64,000 bases of DNA from Neoroseomonas lacus (GTDB lineage Bacteria; Pseudomonadota; Alphaproteobacteria; Acetobacterales; Acetobacteraceae): contig NZ_BMKW01000003.1 of the NCBI RefSeq assembly GCF_014644535.1, positions 372,001-436,000 on the forward strand. Direction: 5' to 3'. The first letter of the stretch is position 1, and every line of letters starts with the position of its first letter. Made by a program: the position numbers and the translations under genes. Under the pieces are notes generated by a model. That model searched no databases and had not been told where the DNA came from. It was given only the letters and a program-made list of their open reading frames with translations. Shown here piece after piece: positions 18,031-29,837 of the stretch.

Positions 18031-18059
18031 GGGTGCGACTGGCGCTTGCGGTCGCACCC
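18031..18059 (+). terminator. Hairpin after solute-binding paralogue 3
   Basis: GGGTGCGAC and GTCGCACCC form a perfect 9-bp stem around an 11-nt loop, 16 nt after the stop. There is no T-run, so it may attenuate or protect the upstream mRNA rather than fully terminate. Confidence 0.45.
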
Positions 18060-18121
18060 GACTTGTTGATGCGATCGGCCGGGGAGCAGGCCCTGGGAGA
18101 ATGCCCGTGCGGCGGCGCGGC

Positions 18122-18309
18122 TCCTTCCCAGGGGCACGCGGCAGCGAGGGCGATGCCGGCTTCGGCTGGCACGCCGGATGCAGCATTCGGCGCCTGACGA
18201 AGTCGCCGACATCCCGTTCGGGTCCTGCATGCCAGTGAGGGCCCTTACGACGAATATCACGGACCGCGTCGACGGTGACGCCATGTTCTGGACCATCAAG
18301 CGCGCCTGA
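18122..18309 (+). pseudogene. Remnant of a sixth solute-binding protein gene
   Basis: Two fragments in different frames match the C-terminal part of the neighbouring binding proteins. Reading from 18122, RGSEGDAGFGW corresponds to RGNGTNAWFGW of paralogue 3 (RGHGDAAWPGW in paralogue 1). From 18196 another frame reads DEVADIPFGSC, then ALTTNITDRV, and ends MFWTIKRA-stop, matching DELPYVPVGAY, AIKRNLTGRV and LFWNIRRA-stop. Intact paralogues have about 30 residues between these blocks; here only about 27 nt remain, so there has been both a deletion and a frameshift. Nothing similar is left upstream of 18120, so most of the gene is gone. Confidence 0.8.
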
Positions 18310-18347
18310 CGCCTACAGGCCACAGTGTCGGAGAGAGAGAATTGACC

Positions 18348-19940
18348 ATGGAACGACGCAGCTTCCTTTCCGGTGCCGCGGCCGCGGCGGCCGTCGCCAC
18401 CCTGCCTGGCGCTCCCGCCATCGCGCAAGGGTCGGTCGCCAACACGCTGCGGGTCATCCCGCAGGCCAACCTGACGAGCCTTGACCCGGTGTGGACGACC
18501 GCCGTCGTCACCCGTAACCACGCCTTCCTGATCTACGACCAGATCTGCGCCCAGGATTCCAATGGCGATATCAAGCCGCAGATGGCCGAAGGCTGGGACA
18601 TCGCGCCGGATGGGCTGACCTGGACATTCACCCTGCGCCCCAACCTGTCCTTCCATGATGGGGAGAAGGTGCTGGCGAAGGATTGCGTCGCCTCGATCGA
18701 ACGCTGGCGCAAGCGCGACCCCTTCATGCAGGTGCTGGCACCGAACGTCGCCGCGATCGAGGCGATCGACGACCGCAAGTTCCGCTTCCGGCTGACCAAG
18801 CCGACGCCGCTGCTGATCCTCGCCCTGGGCCAGACTCAGTTCCCCTGCTTCATCATGCCCGAGCGCGTCGCCGCGACCGACGCCTTCACCCAGACGCGCG
18901 AGACGATCGGCTCGGGGCCGTTCCGCTTCCTCGCCAATGAATGGAACCCCGGCCAGCGCGCCGTGTGGTCAAAGAACGAGCGCTACGTGCCACGCAACGA
19001 GGCAGTGGACGGCCTCGCCGGTGGCCGCGTGCCGAAGATCGACCGCGTCGAATGGACGATCATCTCCGACAGCGCGACCGCCGCCAACGCAATGGCGCAG
19101 GGCGAGCAGGATTACTGGGAATACCCGCTGCACGACCTGCTGCCGATGCTGCGCCGGTCGCGTGGCGTGGTGGTGGAACAGCGCCTGCTCGACGGCACGT
19201 ATGGCGTCTGCCGCTTCAACACCTTGCAGCCGCCCTTCAACAACCCGGCGATCCGCCGCGCCGTCGCCATGGCGATCGACCAGCGTGACTACCTGCGCGC
19301 GGTGGCCGGCGACGACCCGGCCGGCTGGGGCGTCTGCGAGGGGGTGTTCACCTGCGACACGCCGCTGGCGAACGAGGTCGGCTCCGACCTGCTGAAGGTC
19401 CACAACATCGATCGCGCCAAGCAGGCGCTCGCCGCCGCCGGCTACAATGGCGAGAAGGTGGTGCTGATTGCGCCGGGCGACTATCCGCAGATCAACGCGC
19501 TGTCGCTGGTCACCGCGGACGTCATCCGCCGGCTCGGGATGAACCTCGAATTCGTCTCGGCCGACTGGGGCACGGTCATCCAGCGTCGCGCCAGCAAGGA
19601 ACCGGTCGAGCGGGGCGGTTGGAGCATCTTCCACACCACCTCCTCCGGCCAGTCGCTGTCCCTGCCGGTGTTCAACCTGTTCCTGCGTGCCAATGGCTCG
19701 CGTGCCTGGTTTGGCTGGCCCGACGTGCCCGAGATCGAGACCCTGCGCGCCGAATGGGTCGAGAAGGGCGGCGACCCGGCCGAGGGCCGGCGCATCGCCG
19801 AGGAACTCAACCGGATCGCGATGCGGGAGATGTACTACGTGCCGCTGGGCTACTACTGGCAGCCCTCGGCTTGGGCACGCAATGTCACGGGCGTGTTCCG
19901 CGCGCCGGCCACGGTGTTCTGGAACATCGGTAAGTCCTGA
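18348..19940 (+). CDS. ABC transporter family-5 solute-binding protein, paralogue 4
   Basis: Predicted 530 aa from the ATG at 18348; a TTG at 18342 in the same frame is an alternative because the purine-rich GGAGAGAGAGA ends close before it. The signal ERRSFLSGAAAAAAV is the best twin-arginine match together with paralogue 5. Blocks NTLRVIPQANLTSLDP, GSGPFRFLANEW, RANGSRAWFGWPDVP and tail VFWNIGKS place it with its neighbours. It lies immediately after the remnant of another copy, so this spot has seen repeated duplication. Confidence 0.91.
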   Translation: MERRSFLSGAAAAAAVATLPGAPAIAQGSVANTLRVIPQANLTSLDPVWTTAVVTRNHAFLIYDQICAQDSNGDIKPQMAEGWDIAPDGLTWTFTLRPNLSFHDGEKVLAKDCVASIERWRKRDPFMQVLAPNVAAIEAIDDRKFRFRLTKPTPLLILALGQTQFPCFIMPERVAATDAFTQTRETIGSGPFRFLANEWNPGQRAVWSKNERYVPRNEAVDGLAGGRVPKIDRVEWTIISDSATAANAMAQGEQDYWEYPLHDLLPMLRRSRGVVVEQRLLDGTYGVCRFNTLQPPFNNPAIRRAVAMAIDQRDYLRAVAGDDPAGWGVCEGVFTCDTPLANEVGSDLLKVHNIDRAKQALAAAGYNGEKVVLIAPGDYPQINALSLVTADVIRRLGMNLEFVSADWGTVIQRRASKEPVERGGWSIFHTTSSGQSLSLPVFNLFLRANGSRAWFGWPDVPEIETLRAEWVEKGGDPAEGRRIAEELNRIAMREMYYVPLGYYWQPSAWARNVTGVFRAPATVFWNIGKS

Positions 19941-20045
19941 CCCGCGCTGACCGGGCGCCCGGGACGGGGTCGCGGCGGTGCCTGCCGCGGCGGTCCCGGC
20001 TCTGGCACGGCCTGTGCTCCAATCCATGCGGGCCAGCCCATGAAA

Positions 20046-20086
20046 GGCGGCCCTTGGTGATCTATTGCCGGGGCGGCCCTGGTGAT
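20046..20086. repeat. Short tandem direct repeat upstream of paralogue 5
   Basis: GGCGGCCCTTGGTGAT (20046-20061) recurs as GGCGGCCCTGGTGAT (20072-20086), one base shorter, with a 26-nt period, about 80 nt before the next start codon. Such spacing on one DNA face could serve as a paired operator; equally it may be a chance duplication. Confidence 0.5.
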
Positions 20087-20164
20087 ATGTCTACAATTGA
20101 CGCAATGTGACTGAGAACCGGGCAGGTGAGGCTCCTGTCCGGACGACTCAAAGGGAGACGGTGA

Positions 20165-21763
20165 ATGGACCGCAGGACTTTCCTCAAGGCTGGGGCCGGT
20201 GTGGCTGCCATCGGCGCGGCGGGCGGGGTTTCCGCCCCGGCGCTCTCGCAGGGCGCCGCGGCGCGTACGCTCCGCTTCGTGCCGCAGGCGAACCTCGCCA
20301 ATTTCGACCCGATCTGGACCACGCAATACGTGGTGCGCAACGCCTCGGTGATGGTGTGGGACACCCTCTACGGCTTCGACGAGCACCTCCAGCCGCAGCG
20401 CCAGATGGTCGAGGGCGAGGAAGTTTCCCAGGACGGCAAGACCTGGACCTTCAAACTGCGCGCCGGCCTCAAGTTTCATGATGGCGAGCCGGTCCGCTCG
20501 AAGGACGTCGTCGCCTCCCTGACGCGCTGGATGCCGCGCGACCCGATGGGCCAGCTGCTGCGAGCGCTGAACGAGGAGCTGGTCGCGGTGGATGACCGCA
20601 CCTTCCGCTGGCAGCTGAAGGCGCCCTTCACCAAGATGAAGATGGCGCTCGGCAAGAATGCGACACCGATGGCGTTCATCATGCCGGAGCGGATCGCCAA
20701 GACGGATCCCTTCACGCCGATCAACGAATTCATCGGCTCCGGCCCGTTCCGCTTCGTGCGCGAGGAATGGGTGCCCGGTGCGAAGGCCGTGTTCGCCAAG
20801 TTCGATGGCTATGTGCCGCGCGATGAGCCCAGCAGCTGGCTCGCCGGCGGCAAGCGCGCGCTGGTCGACCGCGTCGAATGGGTGGTGATGCCCGACCCGG
20901 CCACGGCCTCGGCCGCGCTACAGAACGGCGAGATCGACTGGTGGGAAAACCCGATCACCGACCTCGTGCCGGTGCTGCGCCGCAACCGCAACATCATGGT
21001 CGACATCGCCGATCCGCTGGGCAACATCGGGTCGTTCCGCATGAACCACCTGCACCCGCCCTTCAACAACGTGAAGGTGCGCCAGGCCGTGATGACGGCG
21101 CTGAGCCAGGAAGACTACATGCGAGCCATCGTCGGTGACGATGACAACCTGCGCAAGACGCTGGGCGGCTTCTTCACCCCGGGCACGCCGCTCTACACCG
21201 AGGAGGGCGGCGAGATGATGAAGGCCGCCAACCTCGAGCGCGGCAAGCAGCTGCTGCGTGAATCGGGCTACAACAATGAGCCGGTGATCTGTATCGTCGC
21301 GCAGGACCAGCCCATCACCAAGGCGCAGGGCGACGTCACCGCCGACCTGCTGAAGCGCCTGGGCATGAATGTGGACTTCGTCGCCACCGACTGGGGCACC
21401 GTCGGCCAGCGCCGTGCGATGAAGAACCCGCCCAACCAGGGCGGCTGGAGCATGTTCCACACCTGGCATGCCGGCGCGGACGCCATCAACCCGGTCATCT
21501 ACAACGCCGTGCGCGCGAATGGCGACGGCGCCTGGTTCGGCTGGCCGAACATCCCGGGCGTCGAGGCCGAGGTGCCGAACTGGCTCGCCGCGACGAACCT
21601 CGAGCAGGAGCGTGCGGCGATCGGCCGGCTCAACCGTGCCGCGGTCGAGAACGTCGTCTATTGCCCGACCGGCTTCTTCCTTGGCTACCAGGCTTGGCGC
21701 CGGAACATCTCCGGCATCGTGAAGGGACCGATCCCCTTCGCCTGGGGCGTCTCGAAGTCCTGA
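20165..21763 (+). CDS. ABC transporter family-5 solute-binding protein, paralogue 5 (operon-linked)
   Basis: Predicted 532 aa. Signal DRRTFLKAGAG is a textbook twin-arginine motif, with cleavage near ALSQG. Blocks LRAGLKFHDGEPVRSKDV, GSGPFRFVREEW and RANGDGAWFGWPNIPG are those of the family, but the C-terminal tail is FAWGVSKS instead of FWN. AAAGGGAGA precedes the ATG. Only 21 nt separate it from the first permease gene, so this copy is the one most likely produced in step with the transporter; the other four would be alternative ligand receptors. Confidence 0.93.
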   Translation: MDRRTFLKAGAGVAAIGAAGGVSAPALSQGAAARTLRFVPQANLANFDPIWTTQYVVRNASVMVWDTLYGFDEHLQPQRQMVEGEEVSQDGKTWTFKLRAGLKFHDGEPVRSKDVVASLTRWMPRDPMGQLLRALNEELVAVDDRTFRWQLKAPFTKMKMALGKNATPMAFIMPERIAKTDPFTPINEFIGSGPFRFVREEWVPGAKAVFAKFDGYVPRDEPSSWLAGGKRALVDRVEWVVMPDPATASAALQNGEIDWWENPITDLVPVLRRNRNIMVDIADPLGNIGSFRMNHLHPPFNNVKVRQAVMTALSQEDYMRAIVGDDDNLRKTLGGFFTPGTPLYTEEGGEMMKAANLERGKQLLRESGYNNEPVICIVAQDQPITKAQGDVTADLLKRLGMNVDFVATDWGTVGQRRAMKNPPNQGGWSMFHTWHAGADAINPVIYNAVRANGDGAWFGWPNIPGVEAEVPNWLAATNLEQERAAIGRLNRAAVENVVYCPTGFFLGYQAWRRNISGIVKGPIPFAWGVSKS

Positions 21764-21784
21764 TCCCAACCAGGTAGTACCAGC

Positions 21785-22726
21785 ATGTTCGCCTACGTCA
21801 TCCGCCGTATCCTCGCCACGATCCCAGTGATGGCGATCGTGGCACTCTTCGTCTTCAGCCTGCTCTACATCGCGCCCGGTGACCCGGCCGCGGTGATCGC
21901 GGGTGACCAGGCAACACCTGACGATGTCGAGCGCATCCGCGCGAGCCTCGGTCTCGACCGCCCCTATCTGGTGCGGTTCGGGGCCTGGGTGTTCGACATC
22001 ATCCGCGGTGACCTTGGGGTGTCGATCTTCACCAACCTCCCCGTGTCGCTGATGATCAAGCAGCGTATCGAACCGACGCTCTCGCTCATGCTGGTGACAC
22101 TGATCCTCGCCATCTCCATCGCCGTGCCGATGGGCGTGGTGGCGGCGTGGAAGGTCGGTACCTGGATCGACCGGGCGGTGATGGGTTTCGCCGTGCTCGG
22201 CTTCTCGGTGCCGGTCTTCGTGGTGGGCTATCTGCTCGCCTATGTCTTCGCGCTGCAGCTCGATTGGTTGCCGGTGCAGGGCTACACCTCGATAAGCCAG
22301 GGCTTCGGGCCCTGGATCGAGAACCTGATATTGCCCGCCATCGCGCTGGGCTCGGTCTATATCGCGCTGATCGCGCGCATCACCCGCGCGACCATGCTCG
22401 AAGTGCTGCAGCAGGACTACATCCGCACCGCGCGCGCCAAGGGCGCGGGGCAGCGTTCCATCCTGTTCCTGCACGCGCTGAAGAATGCGGCCGTGCCGAT
22501 CGTCACCGTGATCGGCATCGGCATCGCCCTGCTGATCGGCGGCGCGGTCGTCACGGAATCCGTCTTCGCCATTCCCGGCCTCGGCCGGCTGACGGTGGAT
22601 GCGATCCTGCGGCGTGACTACCCGGTCATCCAGGGCGTCATCCTGCTGTTCTCCTTCGTCTATGTGCTGGTCAATCTCGGCATTGACCTTCTCTACACCC
22701 TCTTCGACCCGAGGATCCGGTACTGA
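21785..22726 (+). CDS. Peptide/nickel-type ABC transporter permease (DppB family)
   Basis: Predicted 313 aa, six membrane helices, beginning [20 protein letters not shown] as DppB/OppB proteins do. The cytoplasmic EAA loop is visible as [25 protein letters not shown], split by the ATPase-contact glycine. [12 protein letters not shown] in the first periplasmic loop is also typical. It begins an overlapping four-gene block (permease, permease, ATPase, ATPase) directly after binding protein 5. Confidence 0.93.
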   Translation: MFAYVIRRILATIPVMAIVALFVFSLLYIAPGDPAAVIAGDQATPDDVERIRASLGLDRPYLVRFGAWVFDIIRGDLGVSIFTNLPVSLMIKQRIEPTLSLMLVTLILAISIAVPMGVVAAWKVGTWIDRAVMGFAVLGFSVPVFVVGYLLAYVFALQLDWLPVQGYTSISQGFGPWIENLILPAIALGSVYIALIARITRATMLEVLQQDYIRTARAKGAGQRSILFLHALKNAAVPIVTVIGIGIALLIGGAVVTESVFAIPGLGRLTVDAILRRDYPVIQGVILLFSFVYVLVNLGIDLLYTLFDPRIRY

Positions 22727-23655
22727 TGGCCTCCGCTTCTGTCCTCAGCCCCGGCGACGTGACGCCGGGCTCCGTCAAGGCCGCCGCGCCGCTGCCTGAC
22801 ATCATGCCGCCCGTGAAGGCCCGAAAGGGTCTCTGGGGCTACATGTATCGCAACCCGGCCATCGCCATCGGCGGCACCATCGTGCTTGCGATGATCCTGA
22901 TGGCGATCTTCGCGCCCTTTCTCGGCACGGTGGACCCGACGGCGCTCGCCCCGGCGCGCCGCACGCGCGAGCCTTCCGCGCAATACTGGTTCGGCACCGA
23001 CATGCTGGGACGCGACGTCTATTCCCGCGTCGTCTATGGCGCGCGCGTCTCGTTGATTGTCGGCTTCGCAGTGGCGTTCTTCTCCTCGGTCGCCGGGCTG
23101 ACCATCGGTCTGATCTCGGGCTTCATCCGCTGGGCCGACAACATCATCATGCGGATCATGGACGGGCTGATGTCGATCCCGTCCATCCTGCTCGCCATCG
23201 CGCTGATGGCCCTGACGCGCGGTTCGGTCGGCAATGTCATCCTGGCGATCACGGTCGCGGAAATCCCGCGCGTTTCGCGCCTGGTCCGCGGCGTGGTGCT
23301 CAGCTTGCGCGAACAGCCTTACGTCGACGCGGCGATCGCCTCGGGCACGCGCACGCCGGTCATCATCTGGCGCCACATCCTGCCCAACACCATCGCGCCG
23401 ATGACGGTGCAGGCGACCTATGTCTGCGCCTCGGCGATGATCGTGGAATCGATCCTCTCCTTCATCGGCGCCGGTACGCCGCCGATCATCCCGTCCTGGG
23501 GCAACATCATGGCCGAGGGCCGTGCCCTGTGGCAGGTGAAGCCCTACATCGTGTTCTTCCCCGCCCTCTTCCTGTCGGTCACCGTGCTGGCCGTGAACCT
23601 GCTCGGCGACGGTCTGCGTGACGCGCTCGACCCGCGCATGGCGAAAAGGATCTGA
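22726..23655 (+). CDS. Peptide/nickel-type ABC transporter permease (DppC family)
   Basis: Predicted 309 aa. A 40-residue cytoplasmic N-terminus precedes the first helix ([20 protein letters not shown]), as in DppC/OppC. It has the conserved [20 protein letters not shown] motif after helix 1, and the EAA loop around [20 protein letters not shown]. The ATG overlaps the last base of the previous stop codon, showing translational coupling. It pairs with the DppB-like subunit to form the channel. Confidence 0.93.
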   Translation: MASASVLSPGDVTPGSVKAAAPLPDIMPPVKARKGLWGYMYRNPAIAIGGTIVLAMILMAIFAPFLGTVDPTALAPARRTREPSAQYWFGTDMLGRDVYSRVVYGARVSLIVGFAVAFFSSVAGLTIGLISGFIRWADNIIMRIMDGLMSIPSILLAIALMALTRGSVGNVILAITVAEIPRVSRLVRGVVLSLREQPYVDAAIASGTRTPVIIWRHILPNTIAPMTVQATYVCASAMIVESILSFIGAGTPPIIPSWGNIMAEGRALWQVKPYIVFFPALFLSVTVLAVNLLGDGLRDALDPRMAKRI

Positions 23656-23659
23656 CGCC

Positions 23660-24645
<986 letters not shown>

Positions 24646-24649
<4 letters not shown>

Positions 24650-25677
24650 GCACCCCGATCCTCGAGGTCAACGACCTCAAGAAACACTTTCCGATCCGCG
24701 GCGGCTTCTTCGGCGGCGTCACCGGCTACGTCTATGCGGTGGATGGCGTTTCCTTCTCCATCGAGAAGGGCGAGACGCTGTCGCTGGTCGGTGAATCCGG
24801 CTGCGGCAAGTCGACCGTCGGCAAGGCGATCCTGAAGCTGTTCGACCTCACCGACGGGCAAGTGGTGCTGGACGGCCAGCGCATCGACGACATGGGCTAC
24901 AGCACGCTGCGGCCGATCCGCCGGCGGCTGGGGGTCGTGTTCCAGGACCCGTTCAGCAGCCTCAACCCGCGCATGAAGGTGCGCGACATCCTCGCCGAGC
25001 CGATCCGCAATTTCGGCCTGGCGAAGGACGGTGCGGATCTCGACCGTCGTGTCGAGGAGTTGCTCGACCGCGTCCGCCTGCCGCGCGATGCGGGCAATCG
25101 CTGGCCGCATGAATTCTCCGGCGGTCAGCGCCAGCGAATCTGCATCGCCCGCGCGCTCGCCGGCGAGCCTGATGTGATCATCTGCGACGAGGCGGTCTCC
25201 GCGCTCGACGTGTCGGTGAAGGCGCAGATCGTGAACCTGCTGCAGGATCTGCAGCGGGAGCTCGGCCTGGCGATGCTGTTCATCAGCCACGACCTCGCCA
25301 TCGTCGAGCACATGACGCATCGCGTCGCGGTCATGTATCTCGGCAAGATCGTCGAGGTCGCGCCGAAGAAGCAGCTCTTCGCCGCGCCGAAGCATCCCTA
25401 TACCGAGGCGCTGCTCTCCGCCGTGCCGGTACCCGAACCGGGTGCGGCGCGCGAGCGCATCATCCTGACCGGCGACGTTCCCTCGCCGATCAACCCGCCC
25501 AAGGGGTGCCGCTTCCACACCCGCTGCCCCTACGCCTTCGACCGCTGCCGCCAGGATGAACCCGTCCTGCGCCAGACCGAGGCCGGGCATTGGTCCGCCT
25601 GCCACCTGCACGACAAGCCGGATGCGGAGAACCCGCTGGCCGGTGCGCGCGGCGCGGCGATCATCGCCCATCACTGA
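24646..25677 (+). CDS. Peptide ABC transporter ATP-binding protein (DppF family)
   Basis: Predicted 343 aa. Walker [25 protein letters not shown], signature [15 protein letters not shown], Walker [23 protein letters not shown], and the C-terminal [14 protein letters not shown] cluster identify DppF/OppF. The aspartate-glutamate-alanine of Walker B (DEA rather than DEP) is common in DppF. Start is fixed by the ATGA overlap with the preceding ATPase. It completes a full importer with the two permeases, the partner ATPase and up to five binding proteins. Confidence 0.93.
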
Positions 25678-25686
25678 ACCGTCACG

Positions 25687-25710
25687 CCGCCGGGGCCCGG
25701 TCCCCGGCGG
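25687..25710 (+). terminator. Terminator hairpin after the peptide transporter operon
   Basis: A perfect 9-bp GC stem CCGCCGGGG / CCCCGGCGG with a 6-nt loop starts 10 nt after the last ATPase stop and is followed by TTT. Probable end of the transporter transcript. Confidence 0.6.
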
Positions 25711-25839
25711 TTTCGGCCTGATTCGGCGCCGGCCCTGCACCAGCGCTTGACGGCGCCCCGGCCGGAGCGCGAGGCTTGCGCCCGCAAGGCCGGAGCCTAC
25801 ATGCCCGGACACCAATCGCACGACTGAGGGAGACACACG

Positions 25840-26343
<504 letters not shown>

Positions 26344-26433
26344 GGGCCGCGTGTCGCGGGCGCCAGGCGGCGCCCCAAGAACTGCCCGGCAAAGACCGGC
26401 ACGAACAACGCCCATTGGGAGAGGCGACAGCAC

Positions 26434-28824
26434 ATGAACGTGGTAGCACCGTTCGAAGGCATCGGCGCCAGCGTCCGCCGCAAGGAGGATTTCCGCTTCC
26501 TCCAGGGCCGCGGCGCCTATACCGACGATTTCAACCGCCAGGGCCAGTTGCACGCCTGGATCCTGCGCAGCCCGCACGCCCATGCGCGGATCAAGTCGGT
26601 GGACATCAGCGCGGCCAAGGCGATGCCTGGCGTCGTCGCGGTCTTCACCGGCGCCGACATGGTGAAGGACGGCCTTGGCGGCCTGCCTTGCGGCTGGCAG
26701 ATTCACAACAAGGACGGCTCGCCGATGGCCGAGCCGCTGCACCCCGTCATCGCGCACGAGAAGGTGCGCCATGTCGGTGACCAGGTCGCCGTCGCCATCG
26801 CCGAAACGCGCGAACAGGCGCGCGACGCGGCCGAGGCGATCGTCGTCGACTACGACGTCCTGCCCGCCGCCGTCTCCATGGAAGCCGCCTTGAAGCCCGG
26901 CGCCCCCGCCGTGCATGACGATGTCCCCAGCAATCTCTGCTACGACTGGCATATCGGCGACAAATCGGTGCTCGATGCCGCCTTCGCCCAGGCGCACAAA
27001 ATCGTCTCGCTGGACCTGGTGAACAACCGCCTCATCCCGAATGCGATGGAACCGCGCGCCGCCCTCGGCGAGTTCGACCGCACCTCCGGCGACTACACGC
27101 TGCACACCACCAGCCAGAACCCGCATGTCATCCGACTGCTGATGGCAGCGAACGTGCTGCACCTGCCTGAATCCAAGGTGCGCGTGGTGGCCCCGGATGT
27201 CGGCGGCGGCTTCGGTTCCAAGATCTACCACTATGCCGAGGAAGCCATCGTCACCTGGTCGGCCGGCAAGCTTGGCCGCCCCGTGAAGTGGACCGCCGAC
27301 CGCTCCGAATCCTTCATGTCGGACGCCCATGGCCGCGACCACGTCTCCAACGCGCAACTCGCGCTGGATGCGAACGGCAAGATCCTCGGCCTGAAGGTCC
27401 ACACCTACGCCAATATGGGCGCCTACCTGTCCACCTTCGCGCCCTGCGTGCCGACCTACCTCTACGCCACGCTGCTCGCCGGCACCTACACCACCCCAGT
27501 CATCTATTGTGAGGTGAAGGCCGTCTTCACCAACACCGTCCCTGTCGATGCCTATCGTGGCGCGGGCCGGCCGGAGGCGACCTTCCTGCTCGAACGGCTG
27601 ATGGATGTTGCCGCCCGCGAGACCGGCATCGACCGTGTCGAACTGCGCCGGCGCAACTTCATCCCGAACGACGCCTTCCCCTACCAGACGCCGGTCGCGC
27701 TGCAGTACGATTCCGGCAACTACACCGCCACGCTCGACCAGGCGCTGGCCACCGCCGACTGGGCCGGCTTCGAGGCCCGTCGCGCGGAAGCGGCCAAGCG
27801 AGGCAAGCTGCGCGGCATCGGCTGCTCGACCTATCTCGAAGCCTGCGGCATCGCGCCCTCGGCCGTGGTGGGCAGCCTTGGTGCGCGCGCCGGCCTGTAT
27901 GAGGTCGGCACCATCCGCGTGCACCCGACCGGCTCCGTCACCGTGCTGACCGGCGCGCACAGTCACGGGCAGGGGCATGAGACGACCTTCGCCCAGCTGG
28001 TGACCGACAAGCTCGGCGTCCCCGGCGCCCAGGTCGATATCGTCCATGGCGACACCGCCAAGGTGCCCTTCGGCATGGGCACCTATGGATCGCGAAGCCT
28101 TGCCGTCGGCGGGTCCGCGATGATGAAGGCGATGGACAAGATCATCGCCAAGGGCAAGCGCATCGCCGCCCACCTGATGGAAGCCTCCGTCGACGACATC
28201 GAATTCGAGCGCGGCATCTTCCGCGTCGCCGGCACCGACAAGACCAAGGCGCTGGTGGACATCTCGGTGGCCGCCTACGTGCCCCACAACTACCCGATCG
28301 ACGAGATCGAGCCCGGCCTGGAGGAGACCGCCTTCTACGACCCCAAGAACTTCACCTATCCCGGCGGCTGCCACATCGCCGAGGTCGAGATCGACCCGGA
28401 GACGGGCAAAGTCTCGATGGTGAACTTCACGGCGGTGGACGATGTCGGCCGCGTCATCAACCCGATGATCGTCGAAGGCCAGGTCCAGGGCGGCATCGCC
28501 CAGGGCATCGGCCAGGCGCTGCTGGAGGCTTGTGTCTATGATGCCGACGGCCAGCTGCTCTCGGGTTCGATGATGGACTACACCATGCCGCGCGCCGACG
28601 ACCTCGCGCCGGTCTCGGTGGCGACGCACACCACCCTGTGCACGCACAACCCGCTCGGCGTGAAGGGCTGCGGGGAGGTGGGCGCGATCGGTTCGCCGCC
28701 CGCCGTCATCAACGCCGTGGTGGATGCGCTGCGCGACTTCAACCTCCGGACCCTGGACATGCCGGCGACACCGTCCAAGATCTGGGGCATCATCAACGCT
28801 GGTCGCCAGCAGGCGGCGGAGTAG
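26434..28824 (+). CDS. Molybdenum hydroxylase large subunit, form II CoxL-like
   Basis: Predicted 796 aa, the molybdopterin-cytosine-dinucleotide-binding catalytic subunit of the xanthine oxidase family. The active-site loop reads AYRGAGR (residues 373-379). That is the form II signature, not the AYRCSFR of genuine CO dehydrogenase, so CO oxidation is unlikely. [20 protein letters not shown] and the catalytic glutamate E748 in [15 protein letters not shown] are in place. The natural substrate is probably an aldehyde or N-heterocycle. It is preceded by GGGAGAGG and lies 90 nt after the small subunit. Confidence 0.93.
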   Translation: MNVVAPFEGIGASVRRKEDFRFLQGRGAYTDDFNRQGQLHAWILRSPHAHARIKSVDISAAKAMPGVVAVFTGADMVKDGLGGLPCGWQIHNKDGSPMAEPLHPVIAHEKVRHVGDQVAVAIAETREQARDAAEAIVVDYDVLPAAVSMEAALKPGAPAVHDDVPSNLCYDWHIGDKSVLDAAFAQAHKIVSLDLVNNRLIPNAMEPRAALGEFDRTSGDYTLHTTSQNPHVIRLLMAANVLHLPESKVRVVAPDVGGGFGSKIYHYAEEAIVTWSAGKLGRPVKWTADRSESFMSDAHGRDHVSNAQLALDANGKILGLKVHTYANMGAYLSTFAPCVPTYLYATLLAGTYTTPVIYCEVKAVFTNTVPVDAYRGAGRPEATFLLERLMDVAARETGIDRVELRRRNFIPNDAFPYQTPVALQYDSGNYTATLDQALATADWAGFEARRAEAAKRGKLRGIGCSTYLEACGIAPSAVVGSLGARAGLYEVGTIRVHPTGSVTVLTGAHSHGQGHETTFAQLVTDKLGVPGAQVDIVHGDTAKVPFGMGTYGSRSLAVGGSAMMKAMDKIIAKGKRIAAHLMEASVDDIEFERGIFRVAGTDKTKALVDISVAAYVPHNYPIDEIEPGLEETAFYDPKNFTYPGGCHIAEVEIDPETGKVSMVNFTAVDDVGRVINPMIVEGQVQGGIAQGIGQALLEACVYDADGQLLSGSMMDYTMPRADDLAPVSVATHTTLCTHNPLGVKGCGEVGAIGSPPAVINAVVDALRDFNLRTLDMPATPSKIWGIINAGRQQAAE

Positions 28825-28860
28825 GGGACCTCGCTGTCCGATCGCTGGAAGGCCTCGACA

Positions 28861-28884
28861 CCCCGCGAAGCACGCTTCGCGGGG
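28861..28884 (+). promoter_or_regulatory. Perfect intercistronic hairpin between large- and FAD-subunit genes
   Basis: CCCCGCGAAGC-AC-GCTTCGCGGGG is an 11-bp perfect stem in the 118-nt gap between the catalytic and FAD-subunit genes. It is not followed by T residues. Likely roles are mRNA protection or partial termination to set subunit ratio; this is inferred. Confidence 0.55.
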
Positions 28885-28942
28885 ATCCCGTCCGGGCCTG
28901 GAGGTGTGAATCGGTTGGCTTGCGACGCAAGGAGCAAACGAG

Positions 28943-29734
28943 ATGTATGATTTCGCGTACCACAAACCCACTTCGGTCGCCGACGCCGTCAAGCTGCTGG
29001 CCGACCCGGACGCCAAGGCGGTCTCCGGCGGCCACACGCTGGTGCCGGCTCTCAAGCACCGGCTGAACAAGCCCACCGCGCTGGTGGACCTGTCCGGCAT
29101 CGCCGAGATGAAGGGCATCAAGCGCGTCGGCAACGCCATCGTCATCGGCGCGCTGACCCGCCATGTCGAAGTCGCCAACAGCGCCGAGGTGAAGGCCGCG
29201 ATCCCCGCGCTGGCCTACATGGCGTCGCATATCGGCGACGTTCAGGTGCGCAACCGTGGCACCATGGGCGGTTCCGTCTCCAACAACGACCCGGCGGCGG
29301 ACTACCCGGCCGCCGTGCTTGGCCTCGGTGCCACCATCCACACCTCCAAGCGCAAGATCGCCGCTGATGACTTCTTCCTCGGCATGTTCACCACCGCGCT
29401 GGACGCTGACGAGATCCTGACCGCGATTGAATTCCCGATCGTCGACAAGGCCGGCTACGCCAAGATGAAGAATCCGGCGAGCCGCTACGTTATGGCCGGC
29501 GTCTTCGTCTCGAAGGCCGGTGGCACGGTGCGCGTCGCCGTGAACGGCGCCGGCCCCTGCGTGTTCCGCCAGGCGGATATGGAAGCAGCCCTTGCGGCCA
29601 ACTGGTCCCCCGATGCCGTCGCCGGCATCAAGCAGGACCCCGACGGCCTGAATGGCGACATCCATGGCAGCGCCGAATACCGCGCCCATCTCGTCGGCGT
29701 GATGGCCAAGCGGGCGATCGCCGCCGCCGGCTGA
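28943..29734 (+). CDS. Molybdenum hydroxylase FAD-binding medium subunit (CoxM-type)
   Basis: Predicted 263 aa. FAD-binding motifs of the CO dehydrogenase flavoprotein family: AVSGGHTLVPALKHRLNKP near the N-terminus and RNRGTMGGSVSNNDPAADYP near residue 110. It receives electrons from the 2Fe-2S subunit and hands them to an acceptor. Length is slightly short compared with about 285 aa for CoxM. The gene ends with a terminator hairpin, closing the three-subunit operon. Confidence 0.92.
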   Translation: MYDFAYHKPTSVADAVKLLADPDAKAVSGGHTLVPALKHRLNKPTALVDLSGIAEMKGIKRVGNAIVIGALTRHVEVANSAEVKAAIPALAYMASHIGDVQVRNRGTMGGSVSNNDPAADYPAAVLGLGATIHTSKRKIAADDFFLGMFTTALDADEILTAIEFPIVDKAGYAKMKNPASRYVMAGVFVSKAGGTVRVAVNGAGPCVFRQADMEAALAANWSPDAVAGIKQDPDGLNGDIHGSAEYRAHLVGVMAKRAIAAAG

Positions 29735-29751
29735 CCTCGGCATCACCGATA

Positions 29752-29787
29752 CGCAAGGGCCGGGTGGTAACATCCGGCCCTTTTGCG
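29752..29787 (+). terminator. Terminator after the molybdenum hydroxylase operon
   Basis: CGCAAGGGCCGG and CCGGCCCTTTTGCG pair around a 10-nt loop. The descending arm carries TTTT. It lies 18 nt after the stop. Confidence 0.6.
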
Positions 29788-29837
29788 TTCCGCGCTACCG
29801 CACGGCATGCTGCCCCCACAACCGGGAGCCGAAGGCC

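Noticed and set aside
26434-28824. Genuine aerobic CO dehydrogenase large subunit
   Set aside because: Active-site loop reads AYRGAGR, not AYRCSFR, and the gene order is S-L-M, so the form II interpretation is preferred.
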